A stretch of DNA of 64,000 nt from Chelativorans sp. Marseille-P2723 (GTDB lineage: Bacteria; Pseudomonadota; Alphaproteobacteria; Rhizobiales; Rhizobiaceae). The DNA is taken from assembly GCF_902809845.1 (NCBI RefSeq), contig NZ_CADDWI010000009.1, forward strand, positions 124,001 to 188,000. Reading direction: 5' to 3'. The notes beneath the pieces were generated by a model. The model searched no databases. It worked only from the letters and a program-made list of their open reading frames with translations, and was not told the DNA's origin. A program made the position numbers and the translations under genes. Below are positions 40,115 through 49,086 of the stretch, in pieces (within the stretch, counting starts at the first letter, position 1; the number at the start of each line of letters is the position of its first letter).

Positions 40115-40720
40115 ATGAGGCTCGATCCGTTTTACCTCATCGTCGACTCCTCGGCCTGGATCGAGCGCCTGGTGCCGCTCGGCGTGAAGCTGGTGCAACT
40201 GCGCATCAAGGAAATGGCCGAGCCGGAGTTGCGGACGGAAATCCGCCGCGCAAGGACGATTTGCGCGCGGTATGACTGCCAGCTCATCGTCAACGACTAT
40301 TGGCAACTCGCCATCGAGGAGGATTGCGACTTCGTTCATCTCGGGCAGGAGGATCTGGCGGCCGCCGATCTCGCCGCGATCAAACGGGGGGGGCTGAGGC
40401 TGGGTATCAGCACCCATGACCATGCCGAACTTGCAACTGCGCTTGCCGTCGAACCGGACTATGTGGCGCTCGGCCCGATCTACCCTACACTCCTCAAGAA
40501 GATGAAATGGGCACCGCAAGGATTGCCGCGGGTCGCAGAGTGGAAGAAGCGTGTCGCGCCGCTGCCTCTCGTCGCCATTGGCGGCCTAACGCCCGAGCAA
40601 CTTGCCGGAGTTTTCGAGCATGGTGCAGATTCGGCCGCGGTGGTGACCGATATTCTGCGCAACTCCGACCCGGAAGGCCGCACTCGGGAATGGGTCAAGG
40701 CAACCCGTCAATGGCGATAG
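40115..40720 (+). CDS. thiE: Thiamine-phosphate synthase (in frame with thiG here)
   Basis: 201 residues from the ATG at 40115; without the thiG duplication this ATG would overlap the thiG stop as ATGA. It joins HMP-pyrophosphate and thiazole phosphate to thiamine phosphate. TIM-barrel motifs are [21 protein letters not shown] (Asn-Asp), [39 protein letters not shown] (pyrophosphate loop) and [13 protein letters not shown]. All are intact. The end overlaps thiD by ten bases. As a C-terminal fusion it may still fold, because the ThiE start follows only a short frameshifted linker. Confidence 0.92.
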   Translation: MRLDPFYLIVDSSAWIERLVPLGVKLVQLRIKEMAEPELRTEIRRARTICARYDCQLIVNDYWQLAIEEDCDFVHLGQEDLAAADLAAIKRGGLRLGISTHDHAELATALAVEPDYVALGPIYPTLLKKMKWAPQGLPRVAEWKKRVAPLPLVAIGGLTPEQLAGVFEHGADSAAVVTDILRNSDPEGRTREWVKATRQWR

Positions 40721-41499
40721 ACGCTCAGGATCGAATAGCCAGTGTGCTGGCAGTGGCAGGCTCTGATTCCTCGGGTGGCGCCGGGCTCTCCCGCGATATA
40801 GCAACTATCGCCCAACTCGGACTTTCCGCAGCAGTGGCCGTTACCGCTGTCACGGCACAGACTGATAGGCACGTGCTGGCTGTTGAGACGATGCCGCCAC
40901 ATCTGGTCGCACGCCAGATGGAGACCGCACTTGAAGCGCGTGATGTCCGCGCAATCAAGATCGGCATGCTGGCCACGAGGCCAATCGTCGAAGCTGTTAC
41001 ATCCGTCCTGAAAAAACATCCCGCGATCCCGGTCGTGCTGGATCCGGTGCTTGCCGCATCGTCGGGTAAGCTTCTTCTGGAGGCCGACGCACTCGGCACC
41101 CTTAAGCACGAATTGATGCCGCTTTGCCCTCTCGTGACCCCCAACTGGATCGAACTTGCCGTCCTTTGCGGCAGTGAGCCCGCCCGCTGTGACGAGGAAG
41201 CCATCGCCCAGGGACACGCTAGCTTGCACAGTACGGGCTGCTCCGCACTTCTGGTAAAGGGTGGCCATTCGCCTGATCAATCCGGCTCGACCGATATCTT
41301 GTTGCGCAAGGAAGAGGCTCCGCTCCTCTTCAACGCTCCACGAGTGAATGCTGAGCTGCGCGGCTCCGGATGCCGGCTTTCAAGCGCCATAGCCGCTATG
41401 CTCGCCTCTGGAAAGAGCCTCGAAGATAGCATTAGTGAGGCCAAGGACAAGCTTCTTGCCGCTTATCGGGCTGCCGCTTTAACTCACGCACATCAATGA
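40711..41499 (+). CDS. thiD: Hydroxymethylpyrimidine/phosphomethylpyrimidine kinase
   Basis: 262 residues from the ATG at 40711, which overlaps the thiE stop. It phosphorylates HMP and HMP-phosphate. Ribokinase-like motifs are [20 protein letters not shown] near the N-terminus, [46 protein letters not shown] and [16 protein letters not shown] (anion hole and catalytic Cys; the usual GTGC is GSGC here). It completes the operon. The last codons are followed by a 200-base stretch with no gene I can support. Confidence 0.9.
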   Translation: MAIDAQDRIASVLAVAGSDSSGGAGLSRDIATIAQLGLSAAVAVTAVTAQTDRHVLAVETMPPHLVARQMETALEARDVRAIKIGMLATRPIVEAVTSVLKKHPAIPVVLDPVLAASSGKLLLEADALGTLKHELMPLCPLVTPNWIELAVLCGSEPARCDEEAIAQGHASLHSTGCSALLVKGGHSPDQSGSTDILLRKEEAPLLFNAPRVNAELRGSGCRLSSAIAAMLASGKSLEDSISEAKDKLLAAYRAAALTHAHQ

Positions 41500-41700
41500 A
41501 TTGAACCAATCCAGCAAGTTCGGCTGCATCTTGCGTCGGATGTCGCGGGCTGCCAAAGAACATCTCATTTCGCTTGACCTGCAGCCAAAGTACACGCTTA
41601 AGGGCGCAGCAGCTTGTTTGAATATGCGAATCCTGCTCCTGCGAAAGGGTTTCTGTTTCCGGAGCGGGAGAGTAGTCAAGGTGTACGGAGATCCGGAACC

Positions 41701-42549
41701 ATGAACACATCATCCAGCCCGCGTGTCCGGCGCGGTTTCGTAGACGTCGACGAGGGTCAGGTGCATTTCCGCTATGCTGGACAAGGCAGGGGGCGCCCAG
41801 TGGTACTGATCCATGCGTCGCCCGGTTCCAGCCTGGGGCTTGAACCGTTGGTCGCGTCGCTGGCATCGGACCGCTACGTCGTGGCACCCGACACGATGGG
41901 CAATGGTGATTCCCACGGGAGCATGCCGGAAATTCCTGATATTGATTTCTTTGCCCAACGAGCCCTGGAGGCGATCGATGCACTTGGCATCGACAAGTTC
42001 GATCTTTACGGCACACACACCGGCGCCTCCGTCGCAGCCGAAATTGCAATACGCAACCCGGAGCGGGTGAACAGTCTCATCATGGATGGTGTAGGCCTCT
42101 ATTCGGATGAGATGCAGGCGGAATTGCTGGAGAATTATGCGCCGGCGATGAAGCCGGATCTGCACGGGAGCCACATAAACTGGGCGTGGCATTTCGTCCG
42201 CGACACATACATGTTCTGGCCGTGGTACCGTACGGACGCCGCTCATCGGCGTCAGCTAGGCCTGCCTTCCGCAGATGTCTTGCATGGCAAGGTGGTGGAC
42301 GTGCTAAAGGCGATAGAGACCTACCACCACTCGTATCGTGCGGCCTTCCGGTTCGACAAGCGCAAGCGCTTTGCCGAAATTTCCGTGCCGACGCTGGCGG
42401 TCTGCGCCGCGAGCGATATGCTCATGAAATGGCATGATGAATTCGCAGCACTCATTCCGAATTCCACGAAGGCCGTGATTCCCGCGGTCACGACGGACCC
42501 GGACGAAGCTGCCGCCATTTTCCGGAATTTCCTCGACCGCGAACTATGA
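41701..42549 (+). CDS. Alpha/beta-hydrolase-fold protein with non-canonical active site
   Basis: 282 residues from the ATG at 41701. The fold is supported by FRYAGQGRGRPVVLIHASPG (strand 3 and HxxPG), APDTMGNGDSHG (strand 4 loop), and YGTHTGASVAAEIAIRNPERVNSLIMDGVG (nucleophile elbow). The elbow reads G-T-H-T-G with His106 where GxSxG enzymes have Ser, and no GH pair is seen in the C-terminal segment (VTTDPDEAAAIFRNFL). It is therefore either a non-hydrolytic member or has an unusual mechanism. It converges on the catabolic island's left ABC operon. No start alternatives matter. Confidence 0.78.
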   Translation: MNTSSSPRVRRGFVDVDEGQVHFRYAGQGRGRPVVLIHASPGSSLGLEPLVASLASDRYVVAPDTMGNGDSHGSMPEIPDIDFFAQRALEAIDALGIDKFDLYGTHTGASVAAEIAIRNPERVNSLIMDGVGLYSDEMQAELLENYAPAMKPDLHGSHINWAWHFVRDTYMFWPWYRTDAAHRRQLGLPSADVLHGKVVDVLKAIETYHHSYRAAFRFDKRKRFAEISVPTLAVCAASDMLMKWHDEFAALIPNSTKAVIPAVTTDPDEAAAIFRNFLDREL

Positions 42550-42552
42550 AAA

Positions 42553-42574
42553 AGGGGCGGTCTTCGCCGCCCCT
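42553..42574 (-). terminator. Rho-independent terminator of the left ABC operon
   Basis: AGGGGCGG (42553-42560) and CCGCCCCT (42567-42574) form an eight-base stem with a six-base loop. On the minus strand the stem is followed by TTTTT, the standard U tract, 30 bases after the substrate-binding protein stop at 42604. On the plus strand it may also end the hydrolase transcript. Confidence 0.75.
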
Positions 42575-42603
42575 CCCCGTCAAACAGCTCCGGAACCAGC
42601 CGT

Positions 42604-43641
42604 TTAGATCTGGTCAACGAAGCGATTTGTATAGAAGCGTTCAGGCGCCACACCCTTCGTCTGGATCACGCCAGAATTTTCCAAAAGCTCGATAGCCTTC
42701 GCCCAGTCCTCTTCGCTGAAGCGCATCTGGGGAATCCCGCCCGTCGGCTCCATGTAGGGCTTCAGGCTGGCCAGGATCTGCTTGCCTTTTTCGACCTGGG
42801 ACCCTTCGATCGGATTGTAGGCATTCAGAAAGCCTACAACTTCTTCGTAGTTCGCCTCATCCTGCATGAATTCAATCCCGCGGCGGCAAGCCCGCAGGAA
42901 CCGGACGATAACCTCCTCATTTGCTGGATCGTCGGCAAATGCCAGGTTCGTGATCAGCGCGTCGGCAGGAAGCGGTGCATAGTCGTCGGCTGGTAGGTAG
43001 TGAAGTTCGATACCGTCATTCATCAGCGCAGTCTTGGACTCGTAGAAGACGAAGAAGCCATCGACTTCCCCACGCTCCAGGAATGCATAGCCGCTGGGGC
43101 CGAGCCCAGTGACAACCTTGTTGACATTGGCGGGATCCAGTCCGACGGCGCGCGACATTGCGTCAAACTGAAGATCCACGGCTCCGCCGACCGAGGCGAT
43201 ACCGATCGTCTTGCCCTGCCAATCCCTGGGATGCTTGAGAGGCTTGTCGACAGGAGACGCTAACTCCCAGAAATTCCGGTAGCCGATCTGGCCAATCGAG
43301 ATGATGGGAGCATTCTGGTCTGCGATGGGCGCACAGGTGGCGATAGGGGCTGCCATTCCGAATGGCGCTGCTCCCGCGGAAACCTGCTGAACCGAAACCG
43401 CCGTACCGGTGCCGGGCTGGATCTTGATATCCACGCCCTCTTCCTCAAAAAAGCCTTTTCCTTCAGCCGCAAGCAAATAGCCTTGGAACAGGGTGAGCTT
43501 GGCCGGCGCCATATAGGTGTAGGAACCGCCCGCCTGAGCCGCAGCGCTGGATATGCCGAAAGCTACAGAGCTTCCCCCCATCGAGGCCACTACCGTCGCA
43601 GCGAGCGACCCTTTCGTAAAACTGCGTCTGTTGATAGTCAT
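42604..43641 (-). CDS. ABC transporter substrate-binding protein, NMT1/THI5-SsuA type (left importer)
   Basis: 345 residues from the ATG at 43639-43641, preceded by GGGAGAG. A twin-arginine-like leader (NRRSFTKGSLAATVVASMGG) suggests periplasmic export. The fold shows in LAAEGKGFFEEEGVDIKIQPG, VSVQQVSAGAAPFGMAAPIATCAPIADQ, LKHPRDWQGKTIGIASVGGAVDL and FLERGEVDGFFVFYES. This family binds HMP precursors, riboflavin, aromatic sulfonates, taurine or phthalates. Proximity to the thi operon is not proof of thiamine ligands; it belongs with the catabolic genes. The ligand is unknown. Confidence 0.85.
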   Translation of the reverse strand: MTINRRSFTKGSLAATVVASMGGSSVAFGISSAAAQAGGSYTYMAPAKLTLFQGYLLAAEGKGFFEEEGVDIKIQPGTGTAVSVQQVSAGAAPFGMAAPIATCAPIADQNAPIISIGQIGYRNFWELASPVDKPLKHPRDWQGKTIGIASVGGAVDLQFDAMSRAVGLDPANVNKVVTGLGPSGYAFLERGEVDGFFVFYESKTALMNDGIELHYLPADDYAPLPADALITNLAFADDPANEEVIVRFLRACRRGIEFMQDEANYEEVVGFLNAYNPIEGSQVEKGKQILASLKPYMEPTGGIPQMRFSEEDWAKAIELLENSGVIQTKGVAPERFYTNRFVDQI

Positions 43642-43655
43642 TGCATTCTCTCCCT

Positions 43656-44501
43656 TTATGGTTGTTGAGCAGAATCGTGCCACGGCACGGCGACCTTGCG
43701 GATTGAGGCGATGAGTGCATAGAAGATGAAGCCGAAGCAGGCGAGCGCTACGATTGTCGCGAACATTTGGTCAACGCGCATGGCGTTCAGCGTCATGACG
43801 ACCATGGCCCCTAATCCCTCATTGCCGCCAAGATACTCGCCCACAATTGCACCCGTAACCGCCAGTACGCTGGCCGTTTCCACACCAGTCAGAAGATACG
43901 GAAGGACGGCGGGTATATCGAGCGACCACACGCGTTTCCAACCGGGTGCCTGAATCACCGTGAACAAGTCGCGCTGTTCTGGGCTGATTGACCGCACACC
44001 TAGGATCGTCGACTTCATCACTGGGAAGAAGGACAGCAGAACGACCATTGCGATCTTCGATTGCATGCCGAACCCCATCCATAGGAGAAAGAGCGGCATG
44101 AGCGCGACTTTGGGCGTGACCTGCGATGCTACGATAAAGGGGGAAGCAATTCGCTCGAAGAGCTTGAGCTTTCCAAGCAGCACACCCAATACCGCACCGA
44201 TGACGACTGCAATCGCGAATCCCGAAACGATCTCGGTGACCGTGATGCGGAAATAGTTCCAGAAGAACGGCTGGGACATCAGCTCCAGCAAGCTCTTGCC
44301 GACAGCTTCGGGCGGCGGCAACATGAACGGGCTGACATTGAAGACGACGATATAGAGCTTCCACAGGCCAATGAAGGCGAGAATCAGAAGCGGCGTCGTG
44401 ACCCATGTCAGATACCGGTCGGCGATCGCCAAGAGCGAATGGCGCCTTCGCTCGGCGTCGAGGACAGCCTCGGTCGACAGTTCTGAACTTGTCATCGTCA
44501 T
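43656..44501 (-). CDS. ABC transporter permease, SsuC/TauC type (left importer)
   Basis: 281 residues with six predicted membrane helices (first at about 34-54). The segment PFIVASQVTPKVALMPLFLLWMGFG precedes the EAA-type loop (FTVIQAPGWKRVWSLDIPAVLPYLLTG), which contacts the ATPase. AIVGEYLGGNEGLGAM is typical of the nitrate/sulfonate/taurine permeases. Its start overlaps the ATPase stop (ATGA), so they are translationally coupled. It has a clear homologue in the right arm at 57486-58244. Confidence 0.9.
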   Translation of the reverse strand: MTMTSSELSTEAVLDAERRRHSLLAIADRYLTWVTTPLLILAFIGLWKLYIVVFNVSPFMLPPPEAVGKSLLELMSQPFFWNYFRITVTEIVSGFAIAVVIGAVLGVLLGKLKLFERIASPFIVASQVTPKVALMPLFLLWMGFGMQSKIAMVVLLSFFPVMKSTILGVRSISPEQRDLFTVIQAPGWKRVWSLDIPAVLPYLLTGVETASVLAVTGAIVGEYLGGNEGLGAMVVMTLNAMRVDQMFATIVALACFGFIFYALIASIRKVAVPWHDSAQQP

Positions 44502-45331
44502 TCTCCTAATTCGACCCGCAATTCGGACACCAGCGCCTGGAACTCCACGGATTTTGTGATCGAAAGTGGCCTTGGCCTCTCAAAGGGCACAGGAATGATG
44601 CGCTGGACGCGACCCGGATGCGGCGAAAGCAGTACAATCCGGTCGGCTAGAAATGCGGCTTCGGTAATCGAATGCGTAACAAGCACTACAGTCTTGCGAT
44701 AGCGCAGCCAAATGTCCTGGAGCGCAAGGTTGAGTTCATCGCGCGTGATGGCATCGAGCGCGCTGAACGGCTCATCCATGAGAAGGATGGATGGCTCGGC
44801 CGCCAAAGCCCTCATAATCGCCACCCGCTGGCGCATTCCTCCGGAGAGTGCCTTGGGCAGATGATCGAGAAATTCCTTCAACCCCGCAAGCTCGGCTAGT
44901 TGCTCCGCGCGCAGCCGCCGCTTCTCCTTCGGAACCTTCTGTACTTCGAGGGGAAGCGCGATGTTCTTCCAGACCGAACGCCAGGGCAGCAGGTTCGCAT
45001 CCTGGAAAACGAAACCGAGGTCGCCGATAACGCGCGGAACAATCCGGCCATCGTCCTGATAAAGCGACTTCTCATTGATCCTAATCCGCCCTGTGGTTGG
45101 CGGCTGCAACCCTGCAAGCGTGCGCAGCAAGGTGCTCTTGCCGCACCCTGAGCGGCCAATCAGGACCACGAACTCGCCCGGCTCTATGGCCAGGTTGATA
45201 TTCTCTACGCCGACCGTGCGCTGCCCCCTGCTTTGATAGACCTTTGTAACATTCTCGATCTGGATCGAACCGCTGAGCGCCGGAGAAGGACGGGTGGGAT
45301 CCGGTACATCCGCCATGGGAGCCACGGTCAT
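44498..45331 (-). CDS. ABC transporter ATP-binding protein, SsuB/TauB type (left importer)
   Basis: 277 residues; the ATG at 45331 has GAGGTG upstream, ATG 45316 is possible. Walker A is LIGRSGCGKSTLLRTLAG, the signature is LSGGMRQRVAIMRAL, Walker B is ILLMDEPFSALD, and the H-loop is VTHSITEA. The Q-loop has VFQDANLLPW. A C-terminal tail of about 50 residues carries the usual RPRPLSITKSVEF. It energises the importer with the permease and binding protein that follow on the same strand. Confidence 0.92.
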   Translation of the reverse strand: MTVAPMADVPDPTRPSPALSGSIQIENVTKVYQSRGQRTVGVENINLAIEPGEFVVLIGRSGCGKSTLLRTLAGLQPPTTGRIRINEKSLYQDDGRIVPRVIGDLGFVFQDANLLPWRSVWKNIALPLEVQKVPKEKRRLRAEQLAELAGLKEFLDHLPKALSGGMRQRVAIMRALAAEPSILLMDEPFSALDAITRDELNLALQDIWLRYRKTVVLVTHSITEAAFLADRIVLLSPHPGRVQRIIPVPFERPRPLSITKSVEFQALVSELRVELGE

Positions 45332-45552
45332 GGTTTCACCTCTTTACACATTGTTCGTGCCACCTGGCTCGCGAACAGCAGCAGTCTCAAACCCGCCAAG
45401 TGGCCACTCGCAATTACGGTACCCAGCAGGGACAGGGCAGCCAAACCCGCGCTAGTGCAATCAACCGGACGAGAGAAACGACGTCGCAAGCTGGCGCAGT
45501 TAACGGCTTCAAACATCGGGTGCGGATTCAGCCTCATCTCATGCACCCGAAA

Positions 45553-47034
45553 CTATCCTATTGCCTCACGGATCTCGGATGCATGCATCTCGACAAGCTT
45601 TTTCTTCAGGACTTTTCCAAAACTGTTCCTTGGGAACTCGTCAACAACCAGGACTGCCTTCGGCCGTTTATAGGATGCAAGCTGGCTTGCGCACCACTCG
45701 GTCAAGCTTTCAGGGGACGGGGCGTCCCGCGCGATCACGAAGGCAACCACTTCCTCGCCGAACTCGCGCGATTCCCAGCCTGCGACCGCAGCATCGATGA
45801 TTGACGGATGGGTCAGGAGAGTTGCTTCGACATCGCTGGGATAGATGTTGACGCCGCCTCTGATGATCATGTCCTTGCGGCGACCCCGCAGCGTGATGAA
45901 ACCGTCTTCGTCACGCTCAGCAAGGTCCCCCGGATAGAACCATCCATCCCGGAACGATTCTCGGGACGCCTCATCGTCACGATAGAAGGAGTCCGCCACC
46001 CCGGGCCCGCGATAGCGCAGAAGACCGACCTCGCCTGGGGGCAAGGAGCGCCCGTCGTCATCGGCGACATCCACCTCGACTCCGAAGATGGGCCTTCCTA
46101 CCGTTCCCCCATGGGTCTCCTGGTCTTTCGGCGTCAGCAAGGAGATACCGCCGCCTTCGGTGGCCGCGTAATACTCGAAGAAGTTTGGGCATATCCGCTT
46201 GCGGATCTCAATACGCTCCTCCGGCGTAACGGGAGCGCCGCTGACCAGCAGCATCCGCAGCCTACGCAATGGCGCAAGCACAGAATCGTCGAGGTCCAAA
46301 AGCCGGCGGATCATCGTGGGAACGAGAAAAAGGCTCGTTGCCTGAGTACGCTCGACTTCGGCCGCCAGTTCCGCGACCTTGAACGGCGGCGGAAACATCA
46401 CCACCGTACCGCCGCAAAACAGCGTCGACAGGCAGAACATGCGGCCGCCACCGAAGTAAAGCGGGGTGGCACAAAGATATCGCTCATGCGTCGTGAAGCC
46501 GAGATCGATCCAATGTGTCATGTACCGCCGCAAAAAATGCCTGTGGGTGACGAGCGGCCCCTTCGGCCGGCCTGTTGTTCCCGACGAGAGTGACAGGACA
46601 AGGGGGGCGGAGCCATCGCCGCTCGGAAACTCGACCACCGGCGTCGCAGACATGTTTGCGAACCACTCGTCATCCACGGTCTGCGTGGCGATTTCCTCAC
46701 CAAGAGCGTCACCTGGCTCCAGGAGCACGAGGCTGGCACCGAAATGGCGTGCCACGCGCTCCTTCTCGACAGCCGTCCATCGGCAATCAATTGGCAGGAT
46801 GATGATATTTGCGCGAGCAAGTGCATAAAGCACGGTGAGATAGCGGGCGGTGTCGCGTAGCGCTATGCCCACAACAGCTCCCTCAGGCAATCCGGATTTA
46901 CGGAAGCCGGAGGCAATGCCAAGCATGTTGCGCACAAATTCGCTGTAGGTGGTGACCTTTTCACCCTCGATGACCGCAGGATGGTTCGGCTTGTTTCGGG
47001 CGACGCTCTCGACACCTTCGGCAATGTTGAGCAT
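45553..47034 (-). CDS. AMP-forming acyl-CoA synthetase/ligase
   Basis: 493 residues from the ATG at 47032-47034. ANL-superfamily motifs are LSLSSGTTGRPKG (P-loop), FEYYAATEGGG (adenine site), YPGDLAERDEDGFITLRGRRKDMIIRGGVNIYPSDVE (hinge and A8), and FPRNSFGKVLKKKL (catalytic Lys). It activates a carboxylate to its CoA thioester via an acyl-adenylate. The acid is unknown. It overlaps the amidohydrolase-like gene by one base and belongs to the left arm of the island. Confidence 0.9.
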   Translation of the reverse strand: MLNIAEGVESVARNKPNHPAVIEGEKVTTYSEFVRNMLGIASGFRKSGLPEGAVVGIALRDTARYLTVLYALARANIIILPIDCRWTAVEKERVARHFGASLVLLEPGDALGEEIATQTVDDEWFANMSATPVVEFPSGDGSAPLVLSLSSGTTGRPKGPLVTHRHFLRRYMTHWIDLGFTTHERYLCATPLYFGGGRMFCLSTLFCGGTVVMFPPPFKVAELAAEVERTQATSLFLVPTMIRRLLDLDDSVLAPLRRLRMLLVSGAPVTPEERIEIRKRICPNFFEYYAATEGGGISLLTPKDQETHGGTVGRPIFGVEVDVADDDGRSLPPGEVGLLRYRGPGVADSFYRDDEASRESFRDGWFYPGDLAERDEDGFITLRGRRKDMIIRGGVNIYPSDVEATLLTHPSIIDAAVAGWESREFGEEVVAFVIARDAPSPESLTEWCASQLASYKRPKAVLVVDEFPRNSFGKVLKKKLVEMHASEIREAIG

Positions 47035-47906
47035 CAAGCGCCTCCATCCAGGCCATAGATTTTCAAGACATTGTCACGCAGCAGCTTCCGTTTCGCTACA
47101 GGCTTGAGCCCCAGCTCATCTATTTCCCGAATCGTCCTTCCAAAATCGAGAATCGGGAAGTCCGTACCAAAAATGACTTTGTCTTGGCCGTAACTATTGA
47201 TGTAGTTGACGAAAGACGCCGGCCAATATTTGGGGCTATGTGCGTCGGTGCTGATGTAGACGTTGCGATGCTTCCAGGCCATCGCGATCATCTCATCCGT
47301 CCACGGTATACCAACATGAATTCCTATCAGCTTGAGCTCGGGAAAATCGCAAGCGACAGCGTCAAGCGTGATCGGCCGGCCGACGCTCCGGCGAGGATAG
47401 GATTCGTCATAGATCATTGACTGACCTACCTGGAGCTGAACCGGGACATTCAGTTCGCAGCATTTTGCATAGAACGGATACCAGCGGGCATGATCGGGCG
47501 CGAGCTCATACCAATGCGGATAGAAGTGCCCGCCGATGAAGCCATATTCGCGGACCGCTCTTTCGAACTCGCGAACACCCGCCATGCCTTCAGTAGGATC
47601 AAGGCCGGCGATTCCCAGGAAGCGGTCAGGATGTGCCTGTACAGCATCGGCTACCAGCTTGTAGGGCACGTGATAGCATGCTGGGTGGCCGAGCTGCCCC
47701 ACCTTAGCGGCTACCAGAAATGCCTTTTCAATCCCAGCCGCATCCATGCGCGCCAGCATGTCGGGAAGTGAAAGCCCTTCCATATCGACATTCACACGCA
47801 TTTTGCCGGTGTAGAAATTCTTCCGGTCCGGACGGCCAGCCAAAGCCTCCTTCGTCCAGATATTCACTGTCGAATCGATCGCCTTTATTGGTCGCTCGTC
47901 TGTCAT
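47034..47906 (-). CDS. Amidohydrolase-2 family protein lacking the N-terminal HxH metal motif
   Basis: 290 residues from the ATG at 47904-47906, preceded by AGGAGGG; an in-frame ATG at 47945 is poorer. The PF04909 fold is supported by FIGGHFYPHWYELAPDHARWYPFYAKC, LIGIHVGIPWTDEMIAMAWKHRNVYISTDAHSPKYWP and KVIFGTDFPILDF (Asp). The usual N-terminal IDxHxH metal ligands are replaced: IDSTVNIW has Thr13 and Asn15. It may be a metal-independent or one-metal hydrolase or decarboxylase. It lies between the CoA ligase and acyl-CoA dehydrogenase genes in the left arm. Confidence 0.82.
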   Translation of the reverse strand: MTDERPIKAIDSTVNIWTKEALAGRPDRKNFYTGKMRVNVDMEGLSLPDMLARMDAAGIEKAFLVAAKVGQLGHPACYHVPYKLVADAVQAHPDRFLGIAGLDPTEGMAGVREFERAVREYGFIGGHFYPHWYELAPDHARWYPFYAKCCELNVPVQLQVGQSMIYDESYPRRSVGRPITLDAVACDFPELKLIGIHVGIPWTDEMIAMAWKHRNVYISTDAHSPKYWPASFVNYINSYGQDKVIFGTDFPILDFGRTIREIDELGLKPVAKRKLLRDNVLKIYGLDGGA

Positions 47907-47946
47907 CTCGAGTCGATCCCTCCTATCAGTTGGTTTGGCTGGCACA

Positions 47947-49086
47947 TCAAAGGCCTAGCTGCCGCGCGATCAGCTCGCGCTGGATTTCGTTGGAGCCTTC
48001 ACCGAAGGTGTAGAGACGGGAATCACGCCAGTAGCGCTGCATATCGCTTTCCATTGCGTAGCCGGCGCTGGCCAGAATCTGCATCCCGTGATGCGTGACA
48101 TATTGCAATGCTTCAGTCGCGATGACCTTCGCCTGCGATGCTTGCCGTCCGCATTCCTGGTTCTGCGAGATCATCCAGGCCAGATGGTGTACGATGAGTC
48201 TTGCCTGGTCCACCCGCATCTGCATATCGGCAAGGCGGAAGCGGATAGCCTGGAACTTGCCGATGCTTCTGCCGAACTGCGTACGCTCCCGTGCATAGGA
48301 AAGGGCCAGGTCGACTGCCGCCTGGGCGCAGCCTGTCACTGTCGCCGCCATGCTGGCGCGCGAGTAGTGCAATGTAGACATGAGGTTGGCGAACCCATCA
48401 CCTTCCTCGCCGATCAGCGCGTCCTTCGGCACGAAGACATCGTCAAAACCGATGTCGAAGCTTGGCATGCAGTTGTTGCCCACTTTTGGCAAGCCCGTCA
48501 TCGATATGCCAGCCGCCTTGGGCGGGACCAGGAAAAGCGAGATTCCCTTCGCGCCTTCCGTTCCTGGTTGGCGCGCCGCTACAAGCAGCAAGTCGGCTCC
48601 TTCGGCATCGCTGATCCAGACCTTGCGTCCGCGAAGCCGCCATCCCCCATCCACCGGAATGGCGCGCGTTGACAACGCCGACGCATCCGAACCCGCGCTC
48701 GGTTCTGTCAAGGCCAGAGCAATCAGCAGCCGCCCCGCCGCAATTTCCGGAAGCAGCTCTTCGCGCTGGGCAGGCGAGCCATAGGTGAGAATTGACATCG
48801 CACCGAAACCAACGACGCGATTGAAGATCGACGCGGCGCAATAAGCATGGAGGCCCAGCCGCTCCTGGACGAGCGCTACCATGCTCCAGCTCGCATCCAA
48901 CCCGCCATACTCGGAAGGCAGTGGCAAGGCAAAAAGCCCGAGCTCAGCCATGGCTGGAAGAAGATCATATGGAGGGATGTGGCCGTCGTCGCGTCTTCGC
49001 ACCTCCTCAGGAGGCAAGTGATGCGCGATGAAACGGTCAACGCTCTCGAGCAGCAGGCGATCTTGTTCGGAAATCGAAAAGTCCAT
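47947..49086 (-). CDS. Acyl-CoA dehydrogenase
   Basis: 379 residues, the length of short- and medium-chain enzymes. It introduces an alpha-beta double bond into an acyl-CoA with FAD, passing electrons to ETF. Motifs are LALTEPSAGSDASALSTRAIPVDGGWRLRGRKVWISDAE (FAD and substrate), RERTQFGRSIGKFQAIRFRLADM, and FGEGSNEIQRELIARQLGL, where the Glu of GEG lies at the catalytic-base position. It is the first gene of the leftward transcript and is divergent from gntR. The acyl group is unknown. Confidence 0.92.
   Translation of the reverse strand: MDFSISEQDRLLLESVDRFIAHHLPPEEVRRRDDGHIPPYDLLPAMAELGLFALPLPSEYGGLDASWSMVALVQERLGLHAYCAASIFNRVVGFGAMSILTYGSPAQREELLPEIAAGRLLIALALTEPSAGSDASALSTRAIPVDGGWRLRGRKVWISDAEGADLLLVAARQPGTEGAKGISLFLVPPKAAGISMTGLPKVGNNCMPSFDIGFDDVFVPKDALIGEEGDGFANLMSTLHYSRASMAATVTGCAQAAVDLALSYARERTQFGRSIGKFQAIRFRLADMQMRVDQARLIVHHLAWMISQNQECGRQASQAKVIATEALQYVTHHGMQILASAGYAMESDMQRYWRDSRLYTFGEGSNEIQRELIARQLGL

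Noticed and set aside
39338-40720. Natural bifunctional ThiG-ThiE fusion enzyme
   Set aside because: The linker region is a frameshifted version of a normal ThiG end, and removal of one CTGG restores the standard separate genes. It was annotated as two genes.
41501-41704. 67-residue frame between thiD and the alpha/beta-hydrolase-fold gene
   Set aside because: No ribosome-binding site, no recognisable family, and it overlaps the start of the next gene. The sequence also reads open on the other strand.
42604-45331. Left importer as a thiamine-precursor (HMP) transporter because of the nearby thi operon
   Set aside because: It is on the opposite strand, lacks a TPP riboswitch, and is tightly packed with the catabolic genes rather than the thi genes.
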